Origin: an uncultured Eubacteriales bacterium
GTDB taxonomy: Bacteria; Bacillota; Clostridia; Lachnospirales; Lachnospiraceae
Direction: 5' to 3'
Assembly: GCA_900313855.1 (NCBI GenBank)
Contig: OMSZ01000078.1
Span: 1 to 8,856 of the forward strand
Length of the DNA stretch: 8,856 bases
This document shows, in pieces, positions 1 through 5,625 of this stretch. The position numbers and the translations under genes are program-made. Below the pieces are notes generated by a model. The model had not been told where the DNA came from. It worked only from the letters and a program-made list of their open reading frames with translations, and did no database searches. Within the stretch, counting starts at the first letter, position 1. The number at the start of each line of letters is the position of its first letter.

Positions 1-1779
1 GAGTGGTCCGTTAATGAAAAGTCGGGTATGGAGGTTGCAGCAGCGGCAGCGTATGCAGGAACCCGTTCGATGGTTACAATGAAGCAGGTAGGGTTAAATG
101 TTGCCTCGGATCCGCTTATGAGCCTTGCGTATATTGGAGTCAAGGCTGGCATGGTCGTAATGGTTGCTGATGATCCGGGTCCGATATCGTCACAGACAGA
201 GCAGGATACGAGAACCTTTGGTATGTTTTCAAAGCTTCCGGTATTTGATCCGTCGTCGGTAGAAGAGGCTTATGAAATGATCCAGACCGCATTTGAAGTA
301 TCTGAGAAAAATCACACGCCGGTAATCTTCAGATCTACTACGAGGGTTTGTCATGCTTACAGCTCTGTTTTAGTGAAAGATAAAAATGAATATTATGAGA
401 ACGATTTTGAAGGCTTTGTAAAGGATTCTGATAAATGGGTGATTTTCCCTAGATTAGCGCTTAAAAATCATAAAATGATTGAGGACAGACTGCCGTTATT
501 AGGTGAAGAACTCGGAAAGCTTACATATAACAGATCAGCTGCGGTTAAAGAACATATTGATTTAAGTGTGTACAGTGGAAATGATAATGATAAAGCGGCA
601 TTAACTGAAGGGAACAGGAAATTGGGAATTGCCTGCGGAGGTATCAGTTATGCCTACACCTGCGAGGCACTTATGCTTATAATGGAAAGCATCGGAAATA
701 CAGACAGGGATCATTTGTCAGAGGTGTCTATGTTAAAGGTTGGAACGCCGCACCCATTCCCTGAAAAGCTTGCGCTTGAATTTTTGAAGGAGCTTGATGA
801 AGTGCTTGTGGTTGAGGAATTAGATCCGATGATAGAGCGTATGCTTTTGATGACTGCAGGAAAGTATCATCTTAAGGTCAAGATTAGAGGAAAGCTTACC
901 GGTGATGTTAATAATGCAGGTGAGAATACGGTTGAAGGTGTTAAGAAAAGCTTAGAGTTCTTTCTTTGTGGCAAAGGATCATTTACCGCATCAGAAAGCT
1001 CTTATAAAGATTCTAAGGATAATGAAACAGAGAATGCTCCAAAGCTTCCTGTAAGACCTCCGGTTCTTTGCGCGGGATGTCCGCACAGGGCTTCTTTCTA
1101 TGCTGTAAAAAAAGCCATGCAGGGACGCAAGGCGGTTTTTTGTGGAGATATCGGCTGCTATACGCTAGGTAATGCAAAGCCTCTTGATATGGTGGATACC
1201 TGCCTTTGCATGGGTGCGGGAATAACTATGGCACAGGGCTTTTCGGTAGTTGAAAAGGACACCACCTGTTTTGCTTTTGTCGGTGATTCTACATTTTTTG
1301 CTTCGGGAATGACGGGCGTTGTTAACGCGGTATATAATCAGCATGACATGGTGTTGGTCGTTCTTGACAATTCGACTACTGCAATGACCGGACATCAGCC
1401 GCATCCGGGAACAGGAAAAACAATGATGGGCGATGTGGTTGATAAGGTAAGTATAGAAAAAATCCTGAAGGCTTTTGGGCTTACGGATGTTAAAACAGTA
1501 GATCCGTTAAATCTGTCGCTTGCAGTTGATACCATCAGGGAAATTGCCGATAAGCCGGGTGTAAAGGCGGTAATATTTAAGTCGCCCTGTATCGCGCTGT
1601 TCAAACCGGAAAAGACAATGAGTATCGTTTCAGAGAAATGCATAGGCTGCAAAAAGTGTATCAAAGAGCTTGGCTGTCCGGCTATAACGGTTGATGAGGG
1701 AAAGGTTATTATTGAGCCGTCACTTTGTACGGGCTGCGGTCTCTGTGCGCAGGTTTGTCCTGTGTCAGCAATAAAATAA
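1..1779 (+). CDS. iorA: Indolepyruvate:ferredoxin oxidoreductase, alpha subunit (5' truncated by window edge)
   Basis: This enzyme oxidatively decarboxylates indolepyruvate and other aryl-pyruvates to aryl-acetyl-CoA, using thiamine diphosphate and passing electrons to ferredoxin in the cytoplasm. The frame is open from base 1 (EWSVNEKSG precedes the first Met at 28), and family members start about 45-50 residues earlier, so the true start lies outside the window. The visible part shows the N-terminal pyrimidine-binding region (VTMKQVGLNVASDPLM, then VADDPGPISSQTEQDTR), a middle domain, a CAGCPHRASF motif (about 1069-1098), and a ThDP/Mg-binding segment with GDIGCYTLG and GDSTFFASG ending near LDNSTTAMTGHQPHPGTG. 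The C-terminus is a ferredoxin-like domain with eight cysteines for two [4Fe-4S] clusters (CIGCKKCIKELGCP from 1639, CTGCGLCAQVCP near 1726). No iorB follows, so the beta subunit must lie upstream or elsewhere. rsmA starts 12 nt downstream, probably co-transcribed. Family assignment is very secure; the exact aryl-pyruvate preference is not visible. Confidence 0.96.
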   Translation, partial: EWSVNEKSGMEVAAAAAYAGTRSMVTMKQVGLNVASDPLMSLAYIGVKAGMVVMVADDPGPISSQTEQDTRTFGMFSKLPVFDPSSVEEAYEMIQTAFEVSEKNHTPVIFRSTTRVCHAYSSVLVKDKNEYYENDFEGFVKDSDKWVIFPRLALKNHKMIEDRLPLLGEELGKLTYNRSAAVKEHIDLSVYSGNDNDKAALTEGNRKLGIACGGISYAYTCEALMLIMESIGNTDRDHLSEVSMLKVGTPHPFPEKLALEFLKELDEVLVVEELDPMIERMLLMTAGKYHLKVKIRGKLTGDVNNAGENTVEGVKKSLEFFLCGKGSFTASESSYKDSKDNETENAPKLPVRPPVLCAGCPHRASFYAVKKAMQGRKAVFCGDIGCYTLGNAKPLDMVDTCLCMGAGITMAQGFSVVEKDTTCFAFVGDSTFFASGMTGVVNAVYNQHDMVLVVLDNSTTAMTGHQPHPGTGKTMMGDVVDKVSIEKILKAFGLTDVKTVDPLNLSLAVDTIREIADKPGVKAVIFKSPCIALFKPEKTMSIVSEKCIGCKKCIKELGCPAITVDEGKVIIEPSLCTGCGLCAQVCPVSAIK

Positions 1780-1791
1780 AGGGAAGATGTT

Positions 1792-2649
1792 ATGGATAAA
1801 TTAAGTAATCCTCAGGTTACGATAGAAACAATTAAAAAATATGATTTTGCTTTTCAGAAGAAATTCGGACAGAATTTTCTTATAGATGAGCATGTCCTTA
1901 ATAAGATCATCAGGGCAGCAGGGGTTACAAAGGAGGATATGGTTTTGGAGATAGGCCCCGGTTTTGGCACAATGACACAGTATCTTGCCGAGAGCGCAAG
2001 ACAGGTTGTTGCCATTGAGATCGATAAGGCGCTGATACCGGTGCTTAACGAGACCTTGTCTGATTATGATAACGTGACCGTGATCAATGACGATATTCTT
2101 AAGGTTGATATAAAAAAACTTGTCGATGAGAGAAATGGAGGCAGACCGGTCAAGGTCGTGGCGAACCTGCCATACTATATTACAACTCCGATAATCATGG
2201 GACTGTTAGAAGGTCATGTTCCCGTGGATAATATTACGGTTATGGTTCAAAAGGAAGTGGCGCAGAGGATGCAGGCAGGTCCCGGGACTAAAGATTACGG
2301 AGCATTGTCGCTTGCTGTTCAGTATTATGCGAAACCGTATATTGCGGCTAACGTGCCGCCTAACTGTTTTATTCCGAGACCGAATGTTGGATCTGCGGTT
2401 ATAAGACTTGATCTTTTTGATAAACCTCCGGTAGAGGTGATCGACGAGAAGCTGATGTTTCAGATAATAAGGGCATCCTTTAATCAGAGAAGAAAGACTC
2501 TTCAGAACAGTGTTGTTAATGGGGGTGTTCCGGTTACCAAGGATCAGGTTGTGGCTGCCCTTAATGAAATGGGTCTTTCAGAGACTATAAGAGGAGAGGC
2601 GCTTACGCTTGCAGAGTTTGCGAAGCTATCCGACTGTTTAAGCGCCTGA
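1792..2649 (+). CDS. rsmA: 16S rRNA (adenine1518-N6/adenine1519-N6)-dimethyltransferase
   Basis: RsmA (KsgA) uses S-adenosylmethionine to dimethylate the two adjacent adenines in the 3'-terminal hairpin of 16S rRNA, a late step of 30S assembly; loss commonly gives kasugamycin resistance. The 285-residue protein is full length for the family. It shows KKFGQNFLID at 23-32, the SAM-binding motif I VLEIGPGFGTMT at 51-62, motif II IEID at 75-78, the DD pair at 100-101, the catalytic NLPYY motif at 125-129, then QKEVAQRM, FIPRPNVGSAV and FNQRRKTLQN near the C-terminus. The ATG at 1792 is preceded by AAGGGAAG. The gene sits 12 nt behind iorA, so it is probably read in the same transcript; the rnmV or ksgA neighbours common in Bacillus are not seen here. 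An 8-bp inverted repeat spans its stop codon (2625-2661) but has no T tract. Confidence 0.97.
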   Translation: MDKLSNPQVTIETIKKYDFAFQKKFGQNFLIDEHVLNKIIRAAGVTKEDMVLEIGPGFGTMTQYLAESARQVVAIEIDKALIPVLNETLSDYDNVTVINDDILKVDIKKLVDERNGGRPVKVVANLPYYITTPIIMGLLEGHVPVDNITVMVQKEVAQRMQAGPGTKDYGALSLAVQYYAKPYIAANVPPNCFIPRPNVGSAVIRLDLFDKPPVEVIDEKLMFQIIRASFNQRRKTLQNSVVNGGVPVTKDQVVAALNEMGLSETIRGEALTLAEFAKLSDCLSA

Positions 2650-2661
2650 TAAGCGGATAGC
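2625..2661. other. Inverted repeat spanning the rsmA stop codon
   Basis: GCTATCCG at 2625-2632 is perfectly repeated in inverse as CGGATAGC at 2654-2661, with a 21-nt loop that contains the rsmA TGA (2647-2649). No run of T follows, so it does not look like an intrinsic terminator. It could be an RNA 3'-end stabilising hairpin or chance. Confidence 0.45.
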
Positions 2662-2835
2662 CTTACATGCACGTTTAAGAGTTTGGTAAGCGTTCAGCCT
2701 GCAAGCACATTTTAACTTATCATAATTAATAGCCATTGTTAATAGTAATGAAGATTATACAAATAAGGAATATTTCACACAACTTCTGCATAGAATTATA
2801 GACAAATAGTCAGGTAGAAGGAGTGTGTAGGACAA

Positions 2836-4029
2836 GTGGAAAATTATAAGAGAAAGGTTACATATTTTTATCAGTACAATAACAAAAATGTTGGAACTAC
2901 AGCAGGATTTCTTAAGATGGAGATACGGGGAGAGAATGTTAAACTAACGATTAATATTCAGGAGCCTTCAAGAAAGTATGAGAGAAATCCTGTTCTTTTT
3001 TTCTACCATGAAACGGGAGATGATCTGTCTGCGGTCAAAATCTGTGAGATCGGCAGATCGGGAGGAGTGCTTACGTTACAGACGAAAACTCCGTGGAGAA
3101 ATCTTTTTGATACGGGGCGGGATCTTTATACCTTTGACGGCGTGCTGGTATTGTATAACGAAAATGATTATTATCTTGGAGATTTTGCTGAACGCGACAG
3201 AAGCTCTTATGATCTTATAATAGAGAAGGAAAAGCCTGGTAAAGCGACAGAAGCGTCGGACAAAGAAAAACAAATGACGGGTAAAGCGTCACAAATACCG
3301 GACAAAGAGAATAAGATGCCGGACAAAGAGACAGAATTGTCGGGTAAAGAAATAATGAGAAATAATAGTAAATCATTAGCAGAGGGAGCTGTTGATGCAG
3401 ATACAGTAATAACTGACAGCTCTGATAAAACGGTAAAAGATAGTTATAATGATGATATCCCATTAATCGAGATCAAAAATGATCAGAATAAAAATGATCG
3501 GGATGGAAACGATAAGGAAAGAATTGATCACAATATAAATGATCGAGATAAAAATGATCAGGATAAGAATGATCGGGATAAAAATAATCAGCATATAAAT
3601 GATCAGGATAAAAAAGACCGGAATAGTGATCAGGACAAAAGGGATGAAGCAAGATCAGCTAAAAGATCGGATTTCGAATACATAATAGAAAACTATCCGA
3701 AGCTTCCGATGTATAATGCGGATGAGTTATTTGACTGTGTGAGGATAGTGCCACGGGATATCGGAAGACTTGATATTGGAAATTGGAAATTAGGAGCTAA
3801 CAGTTTTCTCACCCACGGATATTATACCTATCAATATCTCATGCTTGGCAGAATGCGGTTTCAGGATGGCAGAAAGCATGCGATCCTTGGAGTTCCGGGT
3901 GTCTACACTAATAGGGAAAAATATCTTGCTAATATGTTCGGGTTTGAACAGTTTATTCCCGTTAAAGCCAATGGCATGAGGACGGGGCAGTTCGGTTATT
4001 GGATAACAGAGCTTTGTCAGGAACGGTGA
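2836..4029 (+). CDS. DUF6128-like protein with two tandem-repeat linkers, function unknown
   Basis: The 397-residue protein is cytoplasmic by appearance (no signal peptide or membrane segment). The start is GTG at 2836: an in-frame TAG at 2815 blocks anything earlier, and AGAAGGAG at 2816-2823 lies 12 nt upstream, a slightly long spacing. There are three parts. Residues 1 to about 130 form a beta-rich domain (YFYQYNNKNVGTTAGFLKME, later NPVLFFYH, GDFAERDRS). Residues about 131-279 are a very charged, probably disordered linker with six 7-residue units (133-174) and about eleven 5-residue units (216-269). Residues about 280-397 form a compact C-terminal domain with FDCVRIVPRDIGRL, NSFLTHGYY, HAILGVPGVY, NMFGFEQFIPVKA and TGQFGYWITEL. 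From memory the C-terminal part resembles the DUF6128 proteins of Lachnospiraceae; no activity is known to me. The gene converges on the acetyltransferase with a 13 nt overlap of 3' ends. Gene reality is secure; the family name is moderately secure. Confidence 0.85.
   Translation: MENYKRKVTYFYQYNNKNVGTTAGFLKMEIRGENVKLTINIQEPSRKYERNPVLFFYHETGDDLSAVKICEIGRSGGVLTLQTKTPWRNLFDTGRDLYTFDGVLVLYNENDYYLGDFAERDRSSYDLIIEKEKPGKATEASDKEKQMTGKASQIPDKENKMPDKETELSGKEIMRNNSKSLAEGAVDADTVITDSSDKTVKDSYNDDIPLIEIKNDQNKNDRDGNDKERIDHNINDRDKNDQDKNDRDKNNQHINDQDKKDRNSDQDKRDEARSAKRSDFEYIIENYPKLPMYNADELFDCVRIVPRDIGRLDIGNWKLGANSFLTHGYYTYQYLMLGRMRFQDGRKHAILGVPGVYTNREKYLANMFGFEQFIPVKANGMRTGQFGYWITELCQER
3232..3357 (+). repeat. 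In-frame tandem repeat, six 21-nt units (heptapeptide)
   Basis: Six consecutive 21-nt units encode KPGKATE, ASDKEKQ, MTGKASQ, IPDKENK, MPDKETE and LSGKEIM. The core is x-(P/S/T)-(D/G)-K-(E/A)-x-x, with most difference at the outer positions. The units lie within the linker of the DUF6128-like protein and keep the reading frame, so copy number could change without disrupting it. Confidence 0.88.
3481..3642 (+). repeat. In-frame tandem repeat, about eleven 15-nt units (pentapeptide DxDKN)
   Basis: Ten 15-nt units and one 12-nt unit encode DQNKN, DRDGN, DKERI, DHNIN, DRDKN, DQDKN, DRDKN, NQHIN, DQDKK, DRNS and DQDKR. Most units begin GATCAG or GATCGG, giving GATC sites at 3481, 3496, 3526, 3541, 3556, 3571, 3601 and 3628. 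The array is in frame and unrelated in sequence to the 21-nt array just upstream. It is not the A(D/N)LXX beta-helical pentapeptide repeat family: the hydrophobic centre is absent, and the peptide is almost wholly charged or polar. Confidence 0.92.
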
Positions 4030-4574
4030 TCGTTGTTGATCAGTGAAAAACGGAGATGGTCTTTGAAAATTCCTTCAACATTAACACTCTTGTATTCGAT
4101 TCCTTCATAGGTAAAACCCAGACGATCCAGAACATGTATGGATCTTGTGTTTTCGGGAGAGACCTTTGCCTCTATCCTGTGAGTATTATAATCGGTGAAC
4201 ATTACAGAGATTGCAGCCTGGCAGGCCTCAGTCGCGTATCCTCTGCCCCAGTAGTCATGGTGCAGCTTATATCCGATGGAGGCTGTTGAGAAAGGCATTG
4301 GTCTTATATTAAAAAAATTGATGGTTCCGATCATCGTATCGGGACTGTCTTTTAAGTACAGATAGTAGCGCAGAGAATGTCCTTTGACGGTGTCATCATA
4401 TTCATATTTTATTGCTGCCTGCTGAAATTCTAAAGTGTAGAAAGCGTTAGGTCTGGTGGGCTCGTACGGTTCAAAATAGGGTCTGTTCTCTATGTAAAAA
4501 TCAAGCACCTTTTCAGCTTTGGAATCATCCTCAACCTTAAGGATTAGTCTGTCTGTATTAACTAAAAAAGACAT
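4017..4574 (-). CDS. GNAT family N-acetyltransferase, RimJ/RimL-like
   Basis: This is a 185-residue GNAT-fold enzyme that would transfer acetyl from acetyl-CoA to an amine; RimJ/RimL relatives acetylate protein N-termini, but the substrate here is not readable. The N-terminus LVNTDRLILKV is the usual first beta strand of the subgroup. The acetyl-CoA pyrophosphate loop is WGRGYATEA at 109-117, preceded by ASIGYKLHHDY. The second signature, N141 to F154 with the core ENxxSxxVxxxLGF, is also present. The start is ATG at 4574, with AAGGAGAA six nucleotides upstream. A longer frame back to 4634 exists but lacks a binding site, and its extra 20 residues do not look like GNAT sequence. The 3' end overlaps the DUF6128-like gene by 13 nt on the opposite strand. 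The gene is divergent from tadA with 79 nt between starts. Confidence 0.92.
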   Translation of the reverse strand: MSFLVNTDRLILKVEDDSKAEKVLDFYIENRPYFEPYEPTRPNAFYTLEFQQAAIKYEYDDTVKGHSLRYYLYLKDSPDTMIGTINFFNIRPMPFSTASIGYKLHHDYWGRGYATEACQAAISVMFTDYNTHRIEAKVSPENTRSIHVLDRLGFTYEGIEYKSVNVEGIFKDHLRFSLINNDHRS

Positions 4575-4608
4575 ATCATTTTCTCCTTGCAAAAAATAAT
4601 ACGAATGT

Positions 4609-4631
4609 ATAAACTGTGTTATATAGTTTAT
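4609..4631. promoter_or_regulatory. Imperfect 23-bp palindrome between divergent acetyltransferase gene and tadA
   Basis: Arms ATAAACT (4609-4615) and AGTTTAT (4625-4631) are perfect inverted repeats, and the 9-nt centre is itself partly symmetrical around 4620. The element lies in the 79 nt between the two divergent starts and overlaps plausible -10 sequence for both directions (TATAAA at 4608-4613 for tadA). This is the arrangement expected of an operator, although an AT-rich chance palindrome is possible. No regulator gene is visible nearby. Confidence 0.4.
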
Positions 4632-4653
4632 CACAAGCAGCAGGAGTTATACA

Positions 4654-5118
4654 ATGAGTAATGATGAAAAATATATGAAAGCTGCGATCAGGCAGGCAAA
4701 GAAAGCAGCACAGTGCGGGGATGTTCCTATAGGGTGTGTTATCGTAAAGGACGGGAAGATAATCGCAAGAGGTTATAATAAGAGAAACGCGAAGAAGACA
4801 ACATTGGCACATGCCGAGCTTATTGCTATAGAGAAGGCTTCTAAGAAGGTTGGCGACTGGCGGCTTGAGGATTGTGTGATGTATATTACATTAGAACCGT
4901 GCCAAATGTGTGCAGGCGCGATAGTACAGGCACGGATTCCCAAAGTTGTTGTCGGAGCTATGAATAAAAAGGCCGGCTGTGCAGGCTCTATTTTAAATCT
5001 TTTTCAGGTGCCTGAATTTAATCATCAGGTCGAGTTTGTAAACGGGGTGTTAGAGGATGAGTGTTCGAAAATGCTCTCGGATTTTTTTAAGGACCTTCGT
5101 GTGAGGATAAAGCTTTAG
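4654..5118 (+). CDS. tadA: tRNA(adenosine34) deaminase TadA
   Basis: TadA deaminates the wobble adenosine of tRNA-Arg(ACG) to inosine, allowing one tRNA to read CGU, CGC and CGA. The 154-residue protein is the usual size. The zinc-dependent deaminase signature is complete: HAE at 53-55 (H53 zinc ligand, E55 proton shuttle) and PCQMC at 82-86 (C83, C86 zinc ligands). Family sequences GDVPIGCVIV, ITLEPC and KAGCAGSILNL are also present. The last, with its small-residue run in place of the cytidine deaminase pattern, marks TadA within the superfamily. The start ATG has AGGAG at 4642-4646, seven nucleotides upstream. No terminator separates it from the SRP RNA promoter 1 nt after its stop. The tadA-SRP RNA order matches Bacillus yaaJ-scr. 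Confidence 0.96.
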   Translation: MSNDEKYMKAAIRQAKKAAQCGDVPIGCVIVKDGKIIARGYNKRNAKKTTLAHAELIAIEKASKKVGDWRLEDCVMYITLEPCQMCAGAIVQARIPKVVVGAMNKKAGCAGSILNLFQVPEFNHQVEFVNGVLEDECSKMLSDFFKDLRVRIKL

Positions 5119-5119
5119 G

Positions 5120-5148
5120 TTGACAGAAAAGGTGGTTTCTTGTATACT
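5120..5148 (+). promoter_or_regulatory. Strong sigma-A-type promoter for the SRP RNA
   Basis: TTGACA at 5120-5125 matches the -35 consensus exactly. A 17-nt spacer separates it from TATACT at 5143-5148, which matches the -10 box at five of six positions. Transcription would start near 5155, about 45 nt before the first base expected of mature SRP RNA, implying a 5' leader that is trimmed. The -35 box begins 1 nt after the tadA stop codon (5116-5118). Confidence 0.85.
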
Positions 5149-5199
5149 AACGAAGATTTCAGATAAGAAAGAATACGCATTTACTATTATTGTGTCAGA

Positions 5200-5465
5200 T
5201 CTTTCCACGCAGCCGGGGTATTAGCAGTGCCCTGTACCTGTTGCTATAGCAGGGGTGATGGTCTGCCCAGGGTTTTGTATCTGATGCTGCCCACAGTAAG
5301 TGGCGTTGACGTGCGGGTCTTGCGCAATGGAAACCTATGAACCGTGTCAGGTCGGGAACGAAGCAGCACTAAGTAGGAGCTTTCATGTGCCGTAAGGGTG
5401 CCTGACTGAGTTAACTGCTGTGGTAACAGATCGGAGACGGATTCAAAGCAGACCGCGTGGATTTT
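5200..5465 (+). ncRNA. ffs: Signal recognition particle RNA, large bacterial type with Alu domain
   Basis: This is the RNA scaffold of the signal recognition particle; with Ffh it binds signal sequences of membrane and secreted proteins as they leave the ribosome. The sequence follows B. subtilis scRNA closely. It opens TCTTTC, then has the Alu-domain block with GTGCCCTGTACCTG near 5230 and TATAGCAGGG after it. Further along are AAGTGGCGTTGACG, CTTGCGCAATGGAA, and the hallmark S-domain helix 8 at about 5344-5370 containing GTCAGGT, a GGAA tetraloop (5355-5358) and GAAGCAGCACTAAG. Then come CATGTGCCGTAAGGGTGCCTG and AGTTAACTGC. The ends pair as TCCACGC (5204-5210) with GCGTGGA (5455-5461), followed by eight T, so the long terminal helix may itself help termination. 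The length, about 265 nt, fits the large type. The pair closing the tetraloop is G-C where B. subtilis has C-G. End points are estimates to within a few bases. Confidence 0.96.
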
Positions 5466-5469
5466 TTTT
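5461..5469 (+). terminator. T-tract at the 3' end of SRP RNA
   Basis: Eight consecutive T (5462-5469) directly follow the GCGTGGA arm that closes the SRP RNA terminal helix. A short local hairpin is not obvious; the pairing partner is the far 5' end of the RNA, so intrinsic termination here would rely on the long-range helix or on structures of the 3' half. Confidence 0.6.
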
Positions 5470-5489
5470 ATTACTTTTTTATATTTATA

Positions 5490-5519
5490 GTGGCATATTT
5501 TAAAAAAAGGTGTTACAAT
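5490..5519 (+). promoter_or_regulatory. Candidate promoter for the HD-domain gene operon
   Basis: TGTTACAAT at 5511-5519 is an extended -10 element (TG, one base, then TACAAT, five of six). GTGGCA at 5490-5495 is a four-of-six -35 box at 18-nt spacing. Transcription would begin near 5526, giving a leader of about 100 nt that includes a GTGATC/GATCAC hairpin. An alternative weaker pair is TTACAA (5513-5518) with TATTCT (5535-5540). Confidence 0.4.
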
Positions 5520-5561
5520 AGGATAGATTATTTGTATTCTATAACTTAATTACTGCGTAAG

Positions 5562-5584
5562 GTGATCGTTTTTTATATGATCAC
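5562..5584 (+). other. Leader hairpin upstream of the HD-domain gene
   Basis: GTGATC (5562-5567) and GATCAC (5579-5584) are perfect inverted repeats with an 11-nt T-rich centre; a G-U and a T-A pair can extend the stem inward. Copies of CGTAAG flank it (5556-5561 and 5588-5593). It ends about 30 nt before the ribosome binding site, so it would not mask it directly. Confidence 0.4.
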
Positions 5585-5625
5585 ATCCGTAAGTGTTAAG
5601 AAATGCAGGAATGGGAGCTAGTGGC

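Noticed and set aside
1395..1664. Open frames on the minus strand across iorA (also 1165-1404)
   Set aside because: They are antisense to a clearly conserved catalytic region and resemble no protein family.
3232..3642. Regularly spaced repeats resembling a CRISPR array
   Set aside because: The units are contiguous with no unique spacers, have periods of 21 and 15 nt, and keep one reading frame inside a 397-residue protein.
4027..4042. TGATC/GATCA dyad as a terminator between the convergent genes
   Set aside because: Only five pairs, AT-rich, and no T run on either side.
4575..4634. Upstream extension of the acetyltransferase by 20 residues to an ATG at 4634
   Set aside because: It has no ribosome binding site, would span the divergent promoter, and the extra residues do not resemble a GNAT N-terminus; ATG 4574 has AAGGAGAA at ideal distance.
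5593..5625. GTG at 5593 or ATG at 5611 as start of the HD-domain gene
   Set aside because: Neither has a well-spaced Shine-Dalgarno sequence, while ATG 5626 has GGGAG eight nucleotides upstream.
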